43,665 nt of DNA. It comes from JAJPHF01 sp035293805. GTDB lineage: Bacteria; Chloroflexota; UBA6077; JAJPHF01. The notes under the pieces are model-generated. The model searched no databases, was not told the origin of the DNA, and saw nothing but the letters and a program-made list of their open reading frames with translations. The stretch spans positions 1-43,665 of the forward strand of contig DATGMD010000041.1 in the NCBI GenBank assembly GCA_035293805.1, written 5' to 3'. Both the position numbers and the translations under genes were made by a program. Of the stretch, positions 16,726-24,839 are shown in pieces; the stretch's first letter is position 1; the number at the start of each line of letters is the position of its first letter.

Positions 16726-17739
16726 GTGGGCTGCGTTCACGAACTGGTCGTCCACGACCGTGTCCCGCGGCGGCGGCGGGCTCAGGTCGAGCGGCTCGGT
16801 AGCGTTCTGGTACGCCGTGTCGCTGAGCACGCCGGTGGCCGACCAGCTCTCCTTGACCAGCTCGTAGGCGGCGTCGGCCTGCGCCGGCTCTAGGTTGTAC
16901 ACCTCGCCGATCAGCCGCGTGGCTGCCGCCGGTTGCGTCCGCGTGTACTGCGTCGCCGCCAGCGTCGCGTCGACCATGCGCTGGACGGCCGCGGGCTGGC
17001 CGGCGATGCGGCCGAGCGTCGTGGCCAGCACGGCGGTCGGCTGCTCGTACACCTGCACGAAGTTCAGCAGCACCTTGAAGCCCAGCGCCTCGCCACGGAA
17101 GTTGAACGGGATGCTGATGATGGCGGCGTCCACGGCGTTCGCCTGCAGCGCGGCCAGCTTCGGCGCGTCGTCCGGGATCACCGCCGAGCTGTAGTCCTTC
17201 TTGTCCAGCCCGAAGTGCTGCAGCGCCGCCTGCGCCTCCAGGTCGGTGTTGTCGCCGGGCGAGTTGATGGCGATCCGCTTGCCGGCCAGCGCGGCGCCGT
17301 CGGGCACCGTCGCCGGGTTCACCAGCAGCAGGTGGGTCGAGCGGTCCGTCATCGTCATCACCACCCGCAGCGGCGCCCCCGAGGCGATGGCGCGGATCAG
17401 GCTGCCCGCCGGCGTGGCGTAGTCCACGCTGCCGCTGATCGCGCCGGCGATGGCCGCGTTGGTCGCCATCGCGTTGATCGACAGGTTGATGCCCCGCTGC
17501 TCGTAGATGCCCGCCTCCTTGCCCAGCGCCAGCGGGAACTGCGAGAGCGAGTTCGCGGGGATGGCGACCGTCACGTCGAGCGGCGGCAGCGGCGTGGGGG
17601 CCGGGCTGGCCGCCGCCGCGGCCGGGGCCGCGGTGGCGGCGGCCGGCCCGGCGGCGGGCGCGGCCGGGGCGCTCGCCCCGCAGGCGGTGAGCAGCACCGC
17701 GGCGAGCGCCGCCAGGCCCCGCCCGCGCGCCGAGCCCAT
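16714..17739 (-). CDS. NMT1/SsuA-type ABC substrate-binding lipoprotein
   Basis: 341 residues, ATG 17739, two bases after the stop of the gentisate-dioxygenase-like gene. Lipobox LLTAC (C20), Ala/Pro-rich linker, then DVTVAIPANSLSQFPLALGKEAGIYEQRGI and downstream NSPGDNTDLEAQAALQHFGLD, closer to the SsuA/nitrate-type branch than to the DPDGR subfamily, since its C-terminus has no DPDGR block. Its role would be to capture a small organic anion at the outer face of the cytoplasmic membrane. Coupling to a gentisate-type dioxygenase suggests an aromatic ligand, but that is inference from context. Its stop codon is embedded in a perfect palindrome. Confidence 0.92.
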   Translation of the reverse strand: MGSARGRGLAALAAVLLTACGASAPAAPAAGPAAATAAPAAAAASPAPTPLPPLDVTVAIPANSLSQFPLALGKEAGIYEQRGINLSINAMATNAAIAGAISGSVDYATPAGSLIRAIASGAPLRVVMTMTDRSTHLLLVNPATVPDGAALAGKRIAINSPGDNTDLEAQAALQHFGLDKKDYSSAVIPDDAPKLAALQANAVDAAIISIPFNFRGEALGFKVLLNFVQVYEQPTAVLATTLGRIAGQPAAVQRMVDATLAATQYTRTQPAAATRLIGEVYNLEPAQADAAYELVKESWSATGVLSDTAYQNATEPLDLSPPPPRDTVVDDQFVNAAHAGS

Positions 17740-17741
17740 GC

Positions 17742-18797
17742 CTACTCGCCCTCTTCGCGGTACAGCCCGAACGCCTGGTAGACCGGGATGTCGTTCATCG
17801 AGAACAGCACCGCGTCGGCGCCGGCCGCCGCGTTCTCGTGGGCGTGCCAGCTCCAGTTCGGCACCACGAACACGTCGCCCGGCCCCCACTCCAGCCGCGT
17901 GTCGTTCACCACTGTGCAGCCGTGGCCCCGCACGACGTGGTAGATGCTGCACGACGTATGGCGGTGGCGGCGCGTGCGCTCGCCGGGCCGCAAGAGCTGC
18001 AGCCAGCAGCCAATGGTCGGCATCGTCGGCCCGCCCGTGAACGGGTTCAGGTACTCCAGCACCACCCCGTCGTGGGGCGACCCCGCGCTGCTCGTCAGCC
18101 GCTCCAGCTCCGGCCCGACGACGGACCAGGGATAGTACGCCGTGGGCGAGGCCGGCGTGCCCCCGTGGCGCACGGGGCGCGCGAGGCCGCTCTGCGCCAG
18201 CGTCCAGCCGTCCGGCCGCGTGAGCGGCTGCGTCGGCGCGGGGAACTGCTCCAGGAACAGCGCGTCGAGCGCGCCGATCACCAGCGGGCTATCCAGCCCG
18301 TCCAGCCAGATGATCGGCTCCGCCGTGTCGTTCGCGTGGTCGTGATAGGTCCACTGCGGCGTCAGGATCAGGTCGCCCGGGTACAGCCGGAAGCGCTCGC
18401 CCTCGACCGTCGTCGAGGCGCCGTTGCCGCGTACGATGAACCGCAGCGCCGCCAGCGTGTGGCGGTGCGCCTCGGCCACCTCGCCGGGCTGGACCAGCTG
18501 CACCGACATGTGAATCGTATGCGTGGTCGCCTTGCGGCCCGGGTTCAGCAGGCGTAGGGTGCGCCGCGCGTCCCCGCCGCGGATGGGCACCAGCTCGCCC
18601 GCGCGCAAGAGCTGCCGCTCGATCAGCTCCCACTTCCACAAGTGGGGCTGGATGCGCACGTAGGGCTGGTCCGGCAGGTAGACGGCCTCCTGCCAGTGCC
18701 CCTCGATGCTCTGGCTCGCCAGCTCGGCCTCGAACGCCTGGAGCGCCTCGGCGCGCTCGCGCGCCGCGCCCGCCTCGGGTGTGATCCCGGTTGCCAT
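17742..18797 (-). CDS. Gentisate 1,2-dioxygenase-like bicupin
   Basis: 351 residues from ATG 18797 (GGGGAG upstream); an in-frame ATG at 18836 lacks a ribosome site. The first cupin has H111, H113 (EAHRHTLAALRF) and H152 (TYHDHAN), the same 41-residue H-H spacing as E. coli gentisate dioxygenase, and the family blocks VQPGE, GDLILTPQW and WLDGLDSPLV. The second cupin (RRHRHTSCSIYHVVRGHG, PNWSWHAH) also keeps histidines. Gentisate dioxygenases open the ring of 2,5-dihydroxybenzoate to maleylpyruvate using Fe(II) and O2; close relatives act on 1-hydroxy-2-naphthoate or salicylate. No maleylpyruvate isomerase or hydrolase is in the window. First gene of the long minus-strand run. Confidence 0.88.
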   Translation of the reverse strand: MATGITPEAGAARERAEALQAFEAELASQSIEGHWQEAVYLPDQPYVRIQPHLWKWELIERQLLRAGELVPIRGGDARRTLRLLNPGRKATTHTIHMSVQLVQPGEVAEAHRHTLAALRFIVRGNGASTTVEGERFRLYPGDLILTPQWTYHDHANDTAEPIIWLDGLDSPLVIGALDALFLEQFPAPTQPLTRPDGWTLAQSGLARPVRHGGTPASPTAYYPWSVVGPELERLTSSAGSPHDGVVLEYLNPFTGGPTMPTIGCWLQLLRPGERTRRHRHTSCSIYHVVRGHGCTVVNDTRLEWGPGDVFVVPNWSWHAHENAAAGADAVLFSMNDIPVYQAFGLYREEGE

Positions 18798-19122
18798 CGT
18801 CCTACTCCCCGCCGCGTCCCCGCGACACGCGGCCACCCGCTGCTCCGTCTCGCCGCGCTAGTAGTCGGTCAGGCGTTAAAGGTTAGGTCCGGCTGCCCGC
18901 CTAACGGCCGGGCCACCGCGTACAGGCTGCTGGCCCGCCGTCCACGGCGGCGCGAGCAGACCATCATGTCAGGGTTGACGAACTACCAGAGCGCGATGGT
19001 GTAGCGTACTGTAGACCATCTCCGGCCGAATCCGCTACCAGCCGCGACGCCGCTGCTAGAGCCGTCCCCGGCGCCGCTCGGGACGCCGGGGATGGCGGCC
19101 CGCGACAGCGACCCACCGTGCG
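18798..19122. other. Divergent intergenic region upstream of the minus-strand catabolic run
   Basis: About 325 bases without a supportable gene between the gentisate-dioxygenase-like gene and the promoter at 19123. It should hold the promoter of the minus-strand run, but no convincing -35/-10 pair is visible on that strand. A TTGACG at 18975-18980 on the plus strand lacks a good partner. Confidence 0.4.
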
Positions 19123-19151
19123 TTGACGCGCGCCAGCCGCGCGCTTACACT
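19123..19151 (+). promoter_or_regulatory. Sigma-70 promoter of the 19239-23843 genes
   Basis: TTGACG (19123-19128) and TACACT (19146-19151) are separated by exactly 17 bases, about 90 bases upstream of the GTG at 19239. Confidence 0.6.
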
Positions 19152-19238
19152 CTTCGCAGCCTGTCTCGCGCTGGCGGCACGCGGGGCGCGCCGCCGCGCG
19201 CCCCGCCCCGGATCGTCGACATTCGTGGGGAGTAGGCG

Positions 19239-20330
19239 GTGGCCGGTCGGTGGAGCCCCGCGCTCGCCCTGGTCGCGGCGCTCGCGGTCGGGGTGCTCCT
19301 GGCGTGCGGCGCCCCGGCGGCGCCCGCCGCCCCGACGCCCGCGCTGCCCGCCCGCGCCGTCCCCACGCCCCAGCCCGCCGCGCCGACTGCCCAGCCGCCC
19401 GAGCGCGCCCAGCTCCGCGTCACCTACGGCTCGGTCAGCGGCTCGATGACCCCGCTCTGGCTCGCTGTGGACCAGGGGCTCTTCCAAAAGTACGGGCTAA
19501 GCGTGGACGTCGACTACGCCGAGAGCAACGCCGGCGTCGCCGCGGTCGTCTCCGGCGAGTCGCAGGTCAACGTGAACGAGGGCGTATCGGTCATCCGCGC
19601 CATCGCCGCGGGCGCCCCGCTGAAGATCGTCGCCTACTTCAACAAGCGCAACCCCTACGCCGTCGTCGCCCGCCCGGAGATCGCCACGCCGGCCGACCTG
19701 CGCGGCAAGACGATCGCCCTGCTGCGCCCGGGCGACACGACCGACGTCTCCGCCCGTATCGCCCTCCAGCCGCGGGGCATCGTCGTCGGCGCGGACGTGC
19801 AGGCGCTCTCGGCCGGGAACTCCCCCAGCCGGCTGGCCGCGCTGCTGAGCGGGCAAGTGAGCGCGGCCCTGCTGTCCGAGGCGTTCGTCGATCAGGCGGT
19901 CGCCCAGGGCATGCACGTGCTCATCAGCCTGGAGCAGGAGCAGATCCCCTACGTTAGCACGGCCACCTTGATCGCCGATAGCTTCGGCCGCGACAATCCG
20001 AACACGGTGCGCGCCTTCCTGGAGGGGATGATCGAGGCCGAGCGCCTGTTTGCCGATCCGAGCAATCGCGCCCTGGTGCTGCCGGTCATGGCCCAGAAGC
20101 TCAAGCTCGACCCCGCCGATCCCGCGGTCGCGGACGCCTACGACTTCTACCACGACCGGCTGGCGCGCAACCCGCGGCCCGACCGCGAGGGCGCGGAGAC
20201 GATCATCGACGCGCTGCGCGAGATCGACCCCGCCGCCTATGCGACCCTCACCCCGGACCAGGTCGCCGACCCGTCGTACATGGACGCGATTCAGGCATCG
20301 GGTTTTCTGGACCGCATCTGGGGCCGCTAA
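19239..20330 (+). CDS. NMT1/SsuA-type ABC substrate-binding lipoprotein
   Basis: 363 residues, GTG 19239 with GGGGAG just upstream. Lipobox VLLAC (C23), short Ala/Pro linker, then LRVTYGSVSGSMTPLWLAVDQGLF and KYGLSVDVDY, with a later LRPGDTTDVSARIAL. The C-terminus ends DPSYMDAIQASGFLDRIWG, an SsuA/NMT1-type end also lacking the DPDGR block. Exported and lipid-anchored. It is followed after a 133-base leader with a strong hairpin by a bicupin gene, repeating the binding-protein/bicupin pairing of the minus-strand run. No permease is adjacent. The ligand is unknown. Confidence 0.92.
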   Translation: MAGRWSPALALVAALAVGVLLACGAPAAPAAPTPALPARAVPTPQPAAPTAQPPERAQLRVTYGSVSGSMTPLWLAVDQGLFQKYGLSVDVDYAESNAGVAAVVSGESQVNVNEGVSVIRAIAAGAPLKIVAYFNKRNPYAVVARPEIATPADLRGKTIALLRPGDTTDVSARIALQPRGIVVGADVQALSAGNSPSRLAALLSGQVSAALLSEAFVDQAVAQGMHVLISLEQEQIPYVSTATLIADSFGRDNPNTVRAFLEGMIEAERLFADPSNRALVLPVMAQKLKLDPADPAVADAYDFYHDRLARNPRPDREGAETIIDALREIDPAAYATLTPDQVADPSYMDAIQASGFLDRIWGR

Positions 20331-20383
20331 GCTCGCGGCGAGCGGCGGCCGGCGCGGTGCAGTGTTCGCCCCATTCCGTGAGT

Positions 20384-20426
20384 CGCGCTTGAAAGCTTCA
20401 CTCTTCGGGTGGAGCTTTCAAGCGCG
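20384..20426 (+). promoter_or_regulatory. Long RNA hairpin in the leader of the third bicupin gene
   Basis: Bases 20384-20397 pair perfectly with 20413-20426 (14 bp, containing GCTTGAAAGCT), and the inner bases 20398-20403 pair with 20407-20412 allowing G-U, leaving a UUC loop: about 20 bp in total. It sits 54 bases after one stop codon and about 38 bases before the next start. No U-tract follows, so it may be a processing or expression-balancing element or a weak terminator. Confidence 0.65.
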
Positions 20427-20463
20427 CATCCACGACTGGGTGTTGGCATCAGGGAGGATTCAA

Positions 20464-21564
20464 GTGCTCCAGGCACAGGAGACGCACGTCGGCATCCCCT
20501 GGGACTCGCGCACTCCATTCGAGCGCTGGGTCGAGGACGACCTGCGGCTGCGGCTGCACCGCGGCTACGCCGCCGCGCTCGGCCAGAGCGAGCTGCGGCC
20601 CTGGCCCGGCCGCGGTATCGACGCGGCGTTCTGGGACATCAAGGGCGCCGAGTCGCTCGCCGGGCTCTACGTCGCCGAGCTAGCGCCCGCCCGCTCCAGC
20701 GAGCGCACCCGCCAGCTCTACGACGAGATCATCTACGTCGTCGCCGGACGCGGCAGCACGACCGTCACCACGCCGAACGGCCCCATCTCCTTCGAGTGGG
20801 GGCCAGGCAGCCTGTTCACGATTCCCCTGAACTACCCCTATCAGCTCCACAACGGCACCGGGCGCGAGCCGGTGCGCTTCCTGAGCGTGAACACCCTGCC
20901 CATCGTCTACAGCCTGTTCCGCGACGAGCGCTTCATCTACGGCACCGACTGGGACTCGAAGCGCCTCAGCCCCCGCGCCACCGCGACCGACGCCGTGCTC
21001 TACCAGCCCGATGCCGCGCACGACCGCACCGCCGTCGACCTGTACGAGACGATGTTCGTGCCCGACGTGTACGCCGTGCCCCGCAGCCGCTTCGTCGAGC
21101 ACGGCGAGGGCAGCCACACGGTCTACTTCGAGCTGGCGAACGCCCCCATCTCCGCGCACATGGCCGAGATTCGCGGCGGCCAGTTCTTCAACCCGCACCG
21201 CCACGGGCCGTCGGCCTTCGTCTGCGTGCTCGAGGGCACCGGCTATACCATCATGTGGCAGGACGGCGGCGAGGAGGTGCGCTTCGACTGGCCCCAGGAC
21301 GACGTCGGCGTCGTCGTGCCCCCCAACATGTGGTGGCACGGCCACTTCGTGACCAGCCCGCGCACCCTCCAGCTCGCCATCAAGCTGCGCAGCCGCAAGC
21401 ACCCGATCAGCCACCTGTACGAGAAGACGCACAAGTTCGTCTCGGAGGGCGGCACGATCCTGCGCTACACCGACCTGGAGGAGGGCCTGCGGACGCGGAT
21501 CTGGCAGACCTACGTGGAGGAGTGCGCCAAAGTGGGGATGACGCCGCGGCCGCCCACGCCGTAG
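20464..21564 (+). CDS. Bicupin protein with degenerate first metal site
   Basis: 366 residues, GTG 20464 with AGGGAGGA (20451-20458). The second cupin is intact: FNPHRHGPSAFVCVLEGTG (H at about 246 and 248), WPQDDVGVVVPP and WWHGHF (about 290). The first cupin (RTRQLYDEIIYVVAGRG, PLNYPYQLHNGTG) has arginines where the HxH pair belongs and keeps only a Glu and one His, so it probably binds no metal. Distant resemblance to gentisate/hydroxynaphthoate-type bicupins makes a ring-cleaving dioxygenase or a non-catalytic ligand-binding role possible. It follows a binding lipoprotein gene and precedes an SDR, about 117 bases away. Confidence 0.8.
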   Translation: MLQAQETHVGIPWDSRTPFERWVEDDLRLRLHRGYAAALGQSELRPWPGRGIDAAFWDIKGAESLAGLYVAELAPARSSERTRQLYDEIIYVVAGRGSTTVTTPNGPISFEWGPGSLFTIPLNYPYQLHNGTGREPVRFLSVNTLPIVYSLFRDERFIYGTDWDSKRLSPRATATDAVLYQPDAAHDRTAVDLYETMFVPDVYAVPRSRFVEHGEGSHTVYFELANAPISAHMAEIRGGQFFNPHRHGPSAFVCVLEGTGYTIMWQDGGEEVRFDWPQDDVGVVVPPNMWWHGHFVTSPRTLQLAIKLRSRKHPISHLYEKTHKFVSEGGTILRYTDLEEGLRTRIWQTYVEECAKVGMTPRPPTP

Positions 21565-21681
21565 CCGCGGCGCCACGGTGCTGGATAGAAAGTACGGCCT
21601 CGCCAGCCTGCAACCCGCGCGGCGTCAGCCGACGTCGCGTCGCGGGCGCCGCGGGCGAGCGCGAGGCGCGAGGAGGGGGCG

Positions 21682-22449
21682 ATGGGACTGGAGGGCAAGC
21701 GCGCCCTGATCACGGGCAGTTCGGGCGGCATCGGGCGGGCCATTGCCGAGGCCTTCGGCCAGGCGGGCGCCGATGTCGCGGTACACTACCACAGGGACCA
21801 GACCGAGGCGGAAGAGCTGGTGGCCGGGCTCCAGAAGCTCGGCCGCAGGGCCGTCGCGCTCCAGGCCGACGCGGCCTCCGTGGCCTCGGTCCAGGCGCTC
21901 GTCGCGCAGACCGTGCAGGCCCTCGGCGGGCTCGACGTGCTCGTCTGCAGCGCCGGACTGGAGATCCGCGAGCCGTTCCTCCAGGTGAGCGAGGCGCACT
22001 ACGACCTCGTGCTGAACGTCAACCTGAAGGGCGCCTACTTTTGCGCCCAGGCCGCCGCCCAGCAGATGGTCAAACAGGGCAGGGGCGGCCGCCTGATCAA
22101 CATCTCGTCGATCCACGAGGACGTGGCGTTCCTCAACTACAGCTCCTACTGCCTCTCCAAAGGGGGCATGCGCATGTTCGCGCGCACCGTCTGCCAGGAG
22201 CTCGCCCCTTACAACATCACCATCAACAACATTGCCCCCGGCGCGATCGCCACGCCGATCAACGAGCGCACCCTGGAGAGCTCGCAGCTCCTGGACGAGC
22301 TGCGCAGCGTCATCCCGCTCGGCCGGCTCGGCACCCCCGCCGAGGTCGCCGCCGTGGCCGTGTTCCTCGCCTCCGACGAGGCGTCCTACGTGACCGGCTG
22401 CACCTACTACGTCGACGGCGGCATGACGCGCTGGAACAAGGGGCTCTAG
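21682..22449 (+). CDS. SDR-family oxidoreductase, glucose 1-dehydrogenase-like
   Basis: 255 residues, ATG 21682 with AGGAGG at 21671-21676. Classical short-chain dehydrogenase: cofactor motif TGSSGGIG (11-18), N114 (NVNLKG), catalytic S143, Y156 and K160 (YSSYCLSKGG), and PGAIATPIN after the active site. The blocks NISSIHED and PGAIATPINE match bacterial glucose 1-dehydrogenases, which oxidise beta-D-glucose to gluconolactone with NAD(P). The usual NNAG motif reads CSAG (89-92), a minor deviation. It is two bases from the NDH-2 gene, implying co-expression and recycling of the NADH it forms. A lactonase and a GMC dehydrogenase nearby support a sugar-oxidation reading. Confidence 0.88.
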   Translation: MGLEGKRALITGSSGGIGRAIAEAFGQAGADVAVHYHRDQTEAEELVAGLQKLGRRAVALQADAASVASVQALVAQTVQALGGLDVLVCSAGLEIREPFLQVSEAHYDLVLNVNLKGAYFCAQAAAQQMVKQGRGGRLINISSIHEDVAFLNYSSYCLSKGGMRMFARTVCQELAPYNITINNIAPGAIATPINERTLESSQLLDELRSVIPLGRLGTPAEVAAVAVFLASDEASYVTGCTYYVDGGMTRWNKGL

Positions 22450-22451
22450 CC

Positions 22452-23843
22452 GTGCCAGCCACCACACGCGTCGTCATCCTCGGCGGCGGCTTCGCCGCGC
22501 TCGGCAGCGCGCGCCACCTGGAGGCCGCGCTGCCCGCCGACGGCTCGGTCGAGGTGACGCTCATCAGCCGCGAGAACTTCCTGCTCTACACGCCGCTGCT
22601 GGCCGAGGCGGCAACCGGCCAGATCCCCCCGTCCCACGTCGCCACGCCGCTGCGCTCGTTCCTGCGCCGCGTGCGCGTCTGGGAGGGCGAGGTGGTCGCC
22701 GTCGATCTCGCCCGTCGCGAGGTCGCCGTGCAGCAGCCGGTCACCGGCGAGCAGGTTACCGCGCCCTTCGACCAGCTCGTGCTCGCGCTCGGCGCCGTGA
22801 CCAGCTACCACCACGTGCCCGGCGCCAGCGAGCACACGCTCGGCTTCAAAACGCTCGGCGATGCGGCCATCGCCCGCGCCCACGTCGTCTCGTGCTTCGA
22901 GCAGGCCGCCATGGAGACGGATGCCGCCGCGCGCCGCGCGCTGCTCACGTTCGTGGTGGCCGGCGGCGGCTACAGCGGCGTGGAGCTGACGGCCGCGCTG
23001 GCCGACTTCCTGCGCGAGCTGCGCGGCTACTATCCCCCGCTGGCCCGCGAGCCGCTGCGGCTGGTGCTGGCCCACCACGGCGAGCGGCTCCTGGAGGAGC
23101 TGACCGCCCCGGCCGCCGCCTACACCCTCGGCCTGCTGCGCCGCCGAGGCATCGCCGTGCGCCTGGGGACCGGCGTAACCGGCGTCGCCGCGGACAGCGT
23201 CGAGCTAGCGCCTGGCGGCACGGTGCCCACCCGCACGGTCTTCTGGACGGCCGGGGTGGCGCCCGACCCGCTGATCGGCCGCCTGGGCGTGCCCTGCGAC
23301 CGCCACGGCGCCGCGATCGTGGACGAGTACCTCGCCGTGCAGGGCCACCCGGGCGTCTGGGCGCTCGGCGACTGCGCCCACGTCCCCAACCCCCGCGGCG
23401 GCGCCTATGGCCCGACGGCGCAGAACGCCGAGCGCGAGGCGCCGGTCGTCGCGTACAACGTGCTCGCCGCCCGCACTGGCGCACCGCTGCGCCGCTTTGA
23501 CTACCGGCCGGTCGGCATGCTGGCCTCCCTCGGTCGGCGGAGCGCCGTGGGCGAGGTCTTCGGGCTGCGCTTTGCCGGGCTGCCGGCCTGGGTGCTCTGG
23601 CGCACGGTGTACCTGGCGAAGCTGCCCGGCTGGGACCGCCGCGCGCGCGTCGGCATCGACTGGGCGCTCGACTTCGTCCTCCCGCCGAACATCGTCAGCT
23701 CCATCGGCGCGCTCCCGCTCACCTCCCGGACCGTCGCGCAGCTGGCCGCCGGCGCGCCCCCCGCCTCCCCCGCCGAGCCTCCCGCCCCCGCGCCCGCGGC
23801 GCGGAGTGACCCGGCGTCTGGGTCGGCCCCGCCGGGCCGCTAG
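22452..23843 (+). CDS. Type II NADH dehydrogenase (NDH-2) family FAD-dependent oxidoreductase
   Basis: 463 residues, GTG 22452 two bases after the SDR stop. Two dinucleotide-binding folds: FAD motif GGGFAALG (11-18) and NAD motif AGGGYSGVE (170-178), with LVLALGAVTSYHHVPG between them and the FAD ribityl site WALGDCAHV (D307). The final region (WVLWRTVYLAKLPGWDRRARVGIDWALDFVLPP, read as blocks) is the amphipathic C-terminal part that attaches NDH-2 to the membrane. NDH-2 passes electrons from NADH to quinone without proton pumping. The last 40 residues are a Pro/Ala-rich tail of no known function. Coupling to a dehydrogenase suggests a redox outlet. Confidence 0.92.
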   Translation: MPATTRVVILGGGFAALGSARHLEAALPADGSVEVTLISRENFLLYTPLLAEAATGQIPPSHVATPLRSFLRRVRVWEGEVVAVDLARREVAVQQPVTGEQVTAPFDQLVLALGAVTSYHHVPGASEHTLGFKTLGDAAIARAHVVSCFEQAAMETDAAARRALLTFVVAGGGYSGVELTAALADFLRELRGYYPPLAREPLRLVLAHHGERLLEELTAPAAAYTLGLLRRRGIAVRLGTGVTGVAADSVELAPGGTVPTRTVFWTAGVAPDPLIGRLGVPCDRHGAAIVDEYLAVQGHPGVWALGDCAHVPNPRGGAYGPTAQNAEREAPVVAYNVLAARTGAPLRRFDYRPVGMLASLGRRSAVGEVFGLRFAGLPAWVLWRTVYLAKLPGWDRRARVGIDWALDFVLPPNIVSSIGALPLTSRTVAQLAAGAPPASPAEPPAPAPAARSDPASGSAPPGR

Positions 23844-23888
23844 CGCTACCTCTTGGGGGCCGGATGCCCGCGGAGAGAGCCCGCCGCG

Positions 23889-24839
23889 TTAGCGCCGCGC
23901 CCGGGAGCGTCGCTGGCGATAGGCCGCGCCGGCGAGTCCCGCCGCGCCCACGACGAAGAGCAGCAGACTGTCCAGCTCCGGGGTGGCCGCGGGCGCGGGC
24001 GGGTCGTCGTGCGGCGGTGGGGGCGGCGGGTCGTGCGGCGGCGGGGGTGGGTCATACGGGGGCGGGGGCGGGGGCGAGAAGCTGCCGGCTCCGGCGCTCA
24101 CGAACGTCGGCCAGCGGCCGCATCCATCCACCGCTGTCAGCCCCACGTTGTAGGCCCCGTCGCCGTGGTGGATCGTAAAGCTGAGCTGCTGCGTCCCGGC
24201 GGGCAGCGTGATAGCGGCATTGCCCGTCACATCGGTCTGGCCCGCGACATCCAGGTCCGCGTTGGTCACCGGGCCCACCTCGACGGCGTGCAACGTGTTG
24301 CCGTCCCCGTTGACCCGGAGGGTTGCCAGCAGCGTATCCAGGCCCTGCGGCACGGTAGCCAGCTCGACCCGGGGCCGGGGCGTGCAGTACGCGGGCAGCG
24401 GTGGGGGCGGCGGCGGGCTGTAGCCGCCGACGAACGTGGGCCAGGCGCCGCAGGCGTCCTGCACGACCAGATGCGCGGTCGGGGGCGTGCCGGGGGAGTC
24501 CGCGTGCAGGACGAAGCTAAATTGTTCCGTGCCCGCCGGCAGCGCGACGTCGAAGCTGCCGCGCTCGCCGGTCTGACTGCCGGCTTCGATCCAGCCGTAG
24601 CCGATGGCGTTGAAGCGCACCGCGTCCAGCTGGTTGTTCGGCACCCCGGCGGACGTCCCCGCCGTCAGGGTCACCGCGAGATCGGCGTGCTGCGGGCCGG
24701 TCGGCGTCACGGTCACCCCTACGGCCGGCCGGGGCGTACAGCTCGCGGCGAGCGCCGGGGCGGACCGCGCCCCCCCAAGCAGCACGAGCAGCGGGAAGAT
24801 GACGAGTGCAACCCGCGTGGCCCACCGATAATCCCTCAT
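23889..24839 (-). CDS. Secreted two-repeat protein with Pro-rich stalk and PELDS-type C-terminal anchor
   Basis: 316 residues, ATG 24839 with GGGGGG upstream. Signal peptide (residues 1-32, ending ALAA). Two homologous domains of about 100 residues run from CTPRPAVGV (34) to DACGAWPTFV (128-137) and from CTPRPRVEL (152) to DGCGRWPTFV (238-247); each has a conserved Cys near both ends that may form disulfides. A Pro/Asp/His-rich stalk (256-283) follows. The C-terminus is PELDS (287-291), a hydrophobic segment (about 291-307) and an Arg-rich tail, the tripartite layout of PEP-CTERM or sortase-type sorting signals. I do not recognise the repeated domain. Likely surface-exposed. Confidence 0.82.
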   Translation of the reverse strand: MRDYRWATRVALVIFPLLVLLGGARSAPALAASCTPRPAVGVTVTPTGPQHADLAVTLTAGTSAGVPNNQLDAVRFNAIGYGWIEAGSQTGERGSFDVALPAGTEQFSFVLHADSPGTPPTAHLVVQDACGAWPTFVGGYSPPPPPPLPAYCTPRPRVELATVPQGLDTLLATLRVNGDGNTLHAVEVGPVTNADLDVAGQTDVTGNAAITLPAGTQQLSFTIHHGDGAYNVGLTAVDGCGRWPTFVSAGAGSFSPPPPPPYDPPPPPHDPPPPPPHDDPPAPAATPELDSLLLFVVGAAGLAGAAYRQRRSRARR

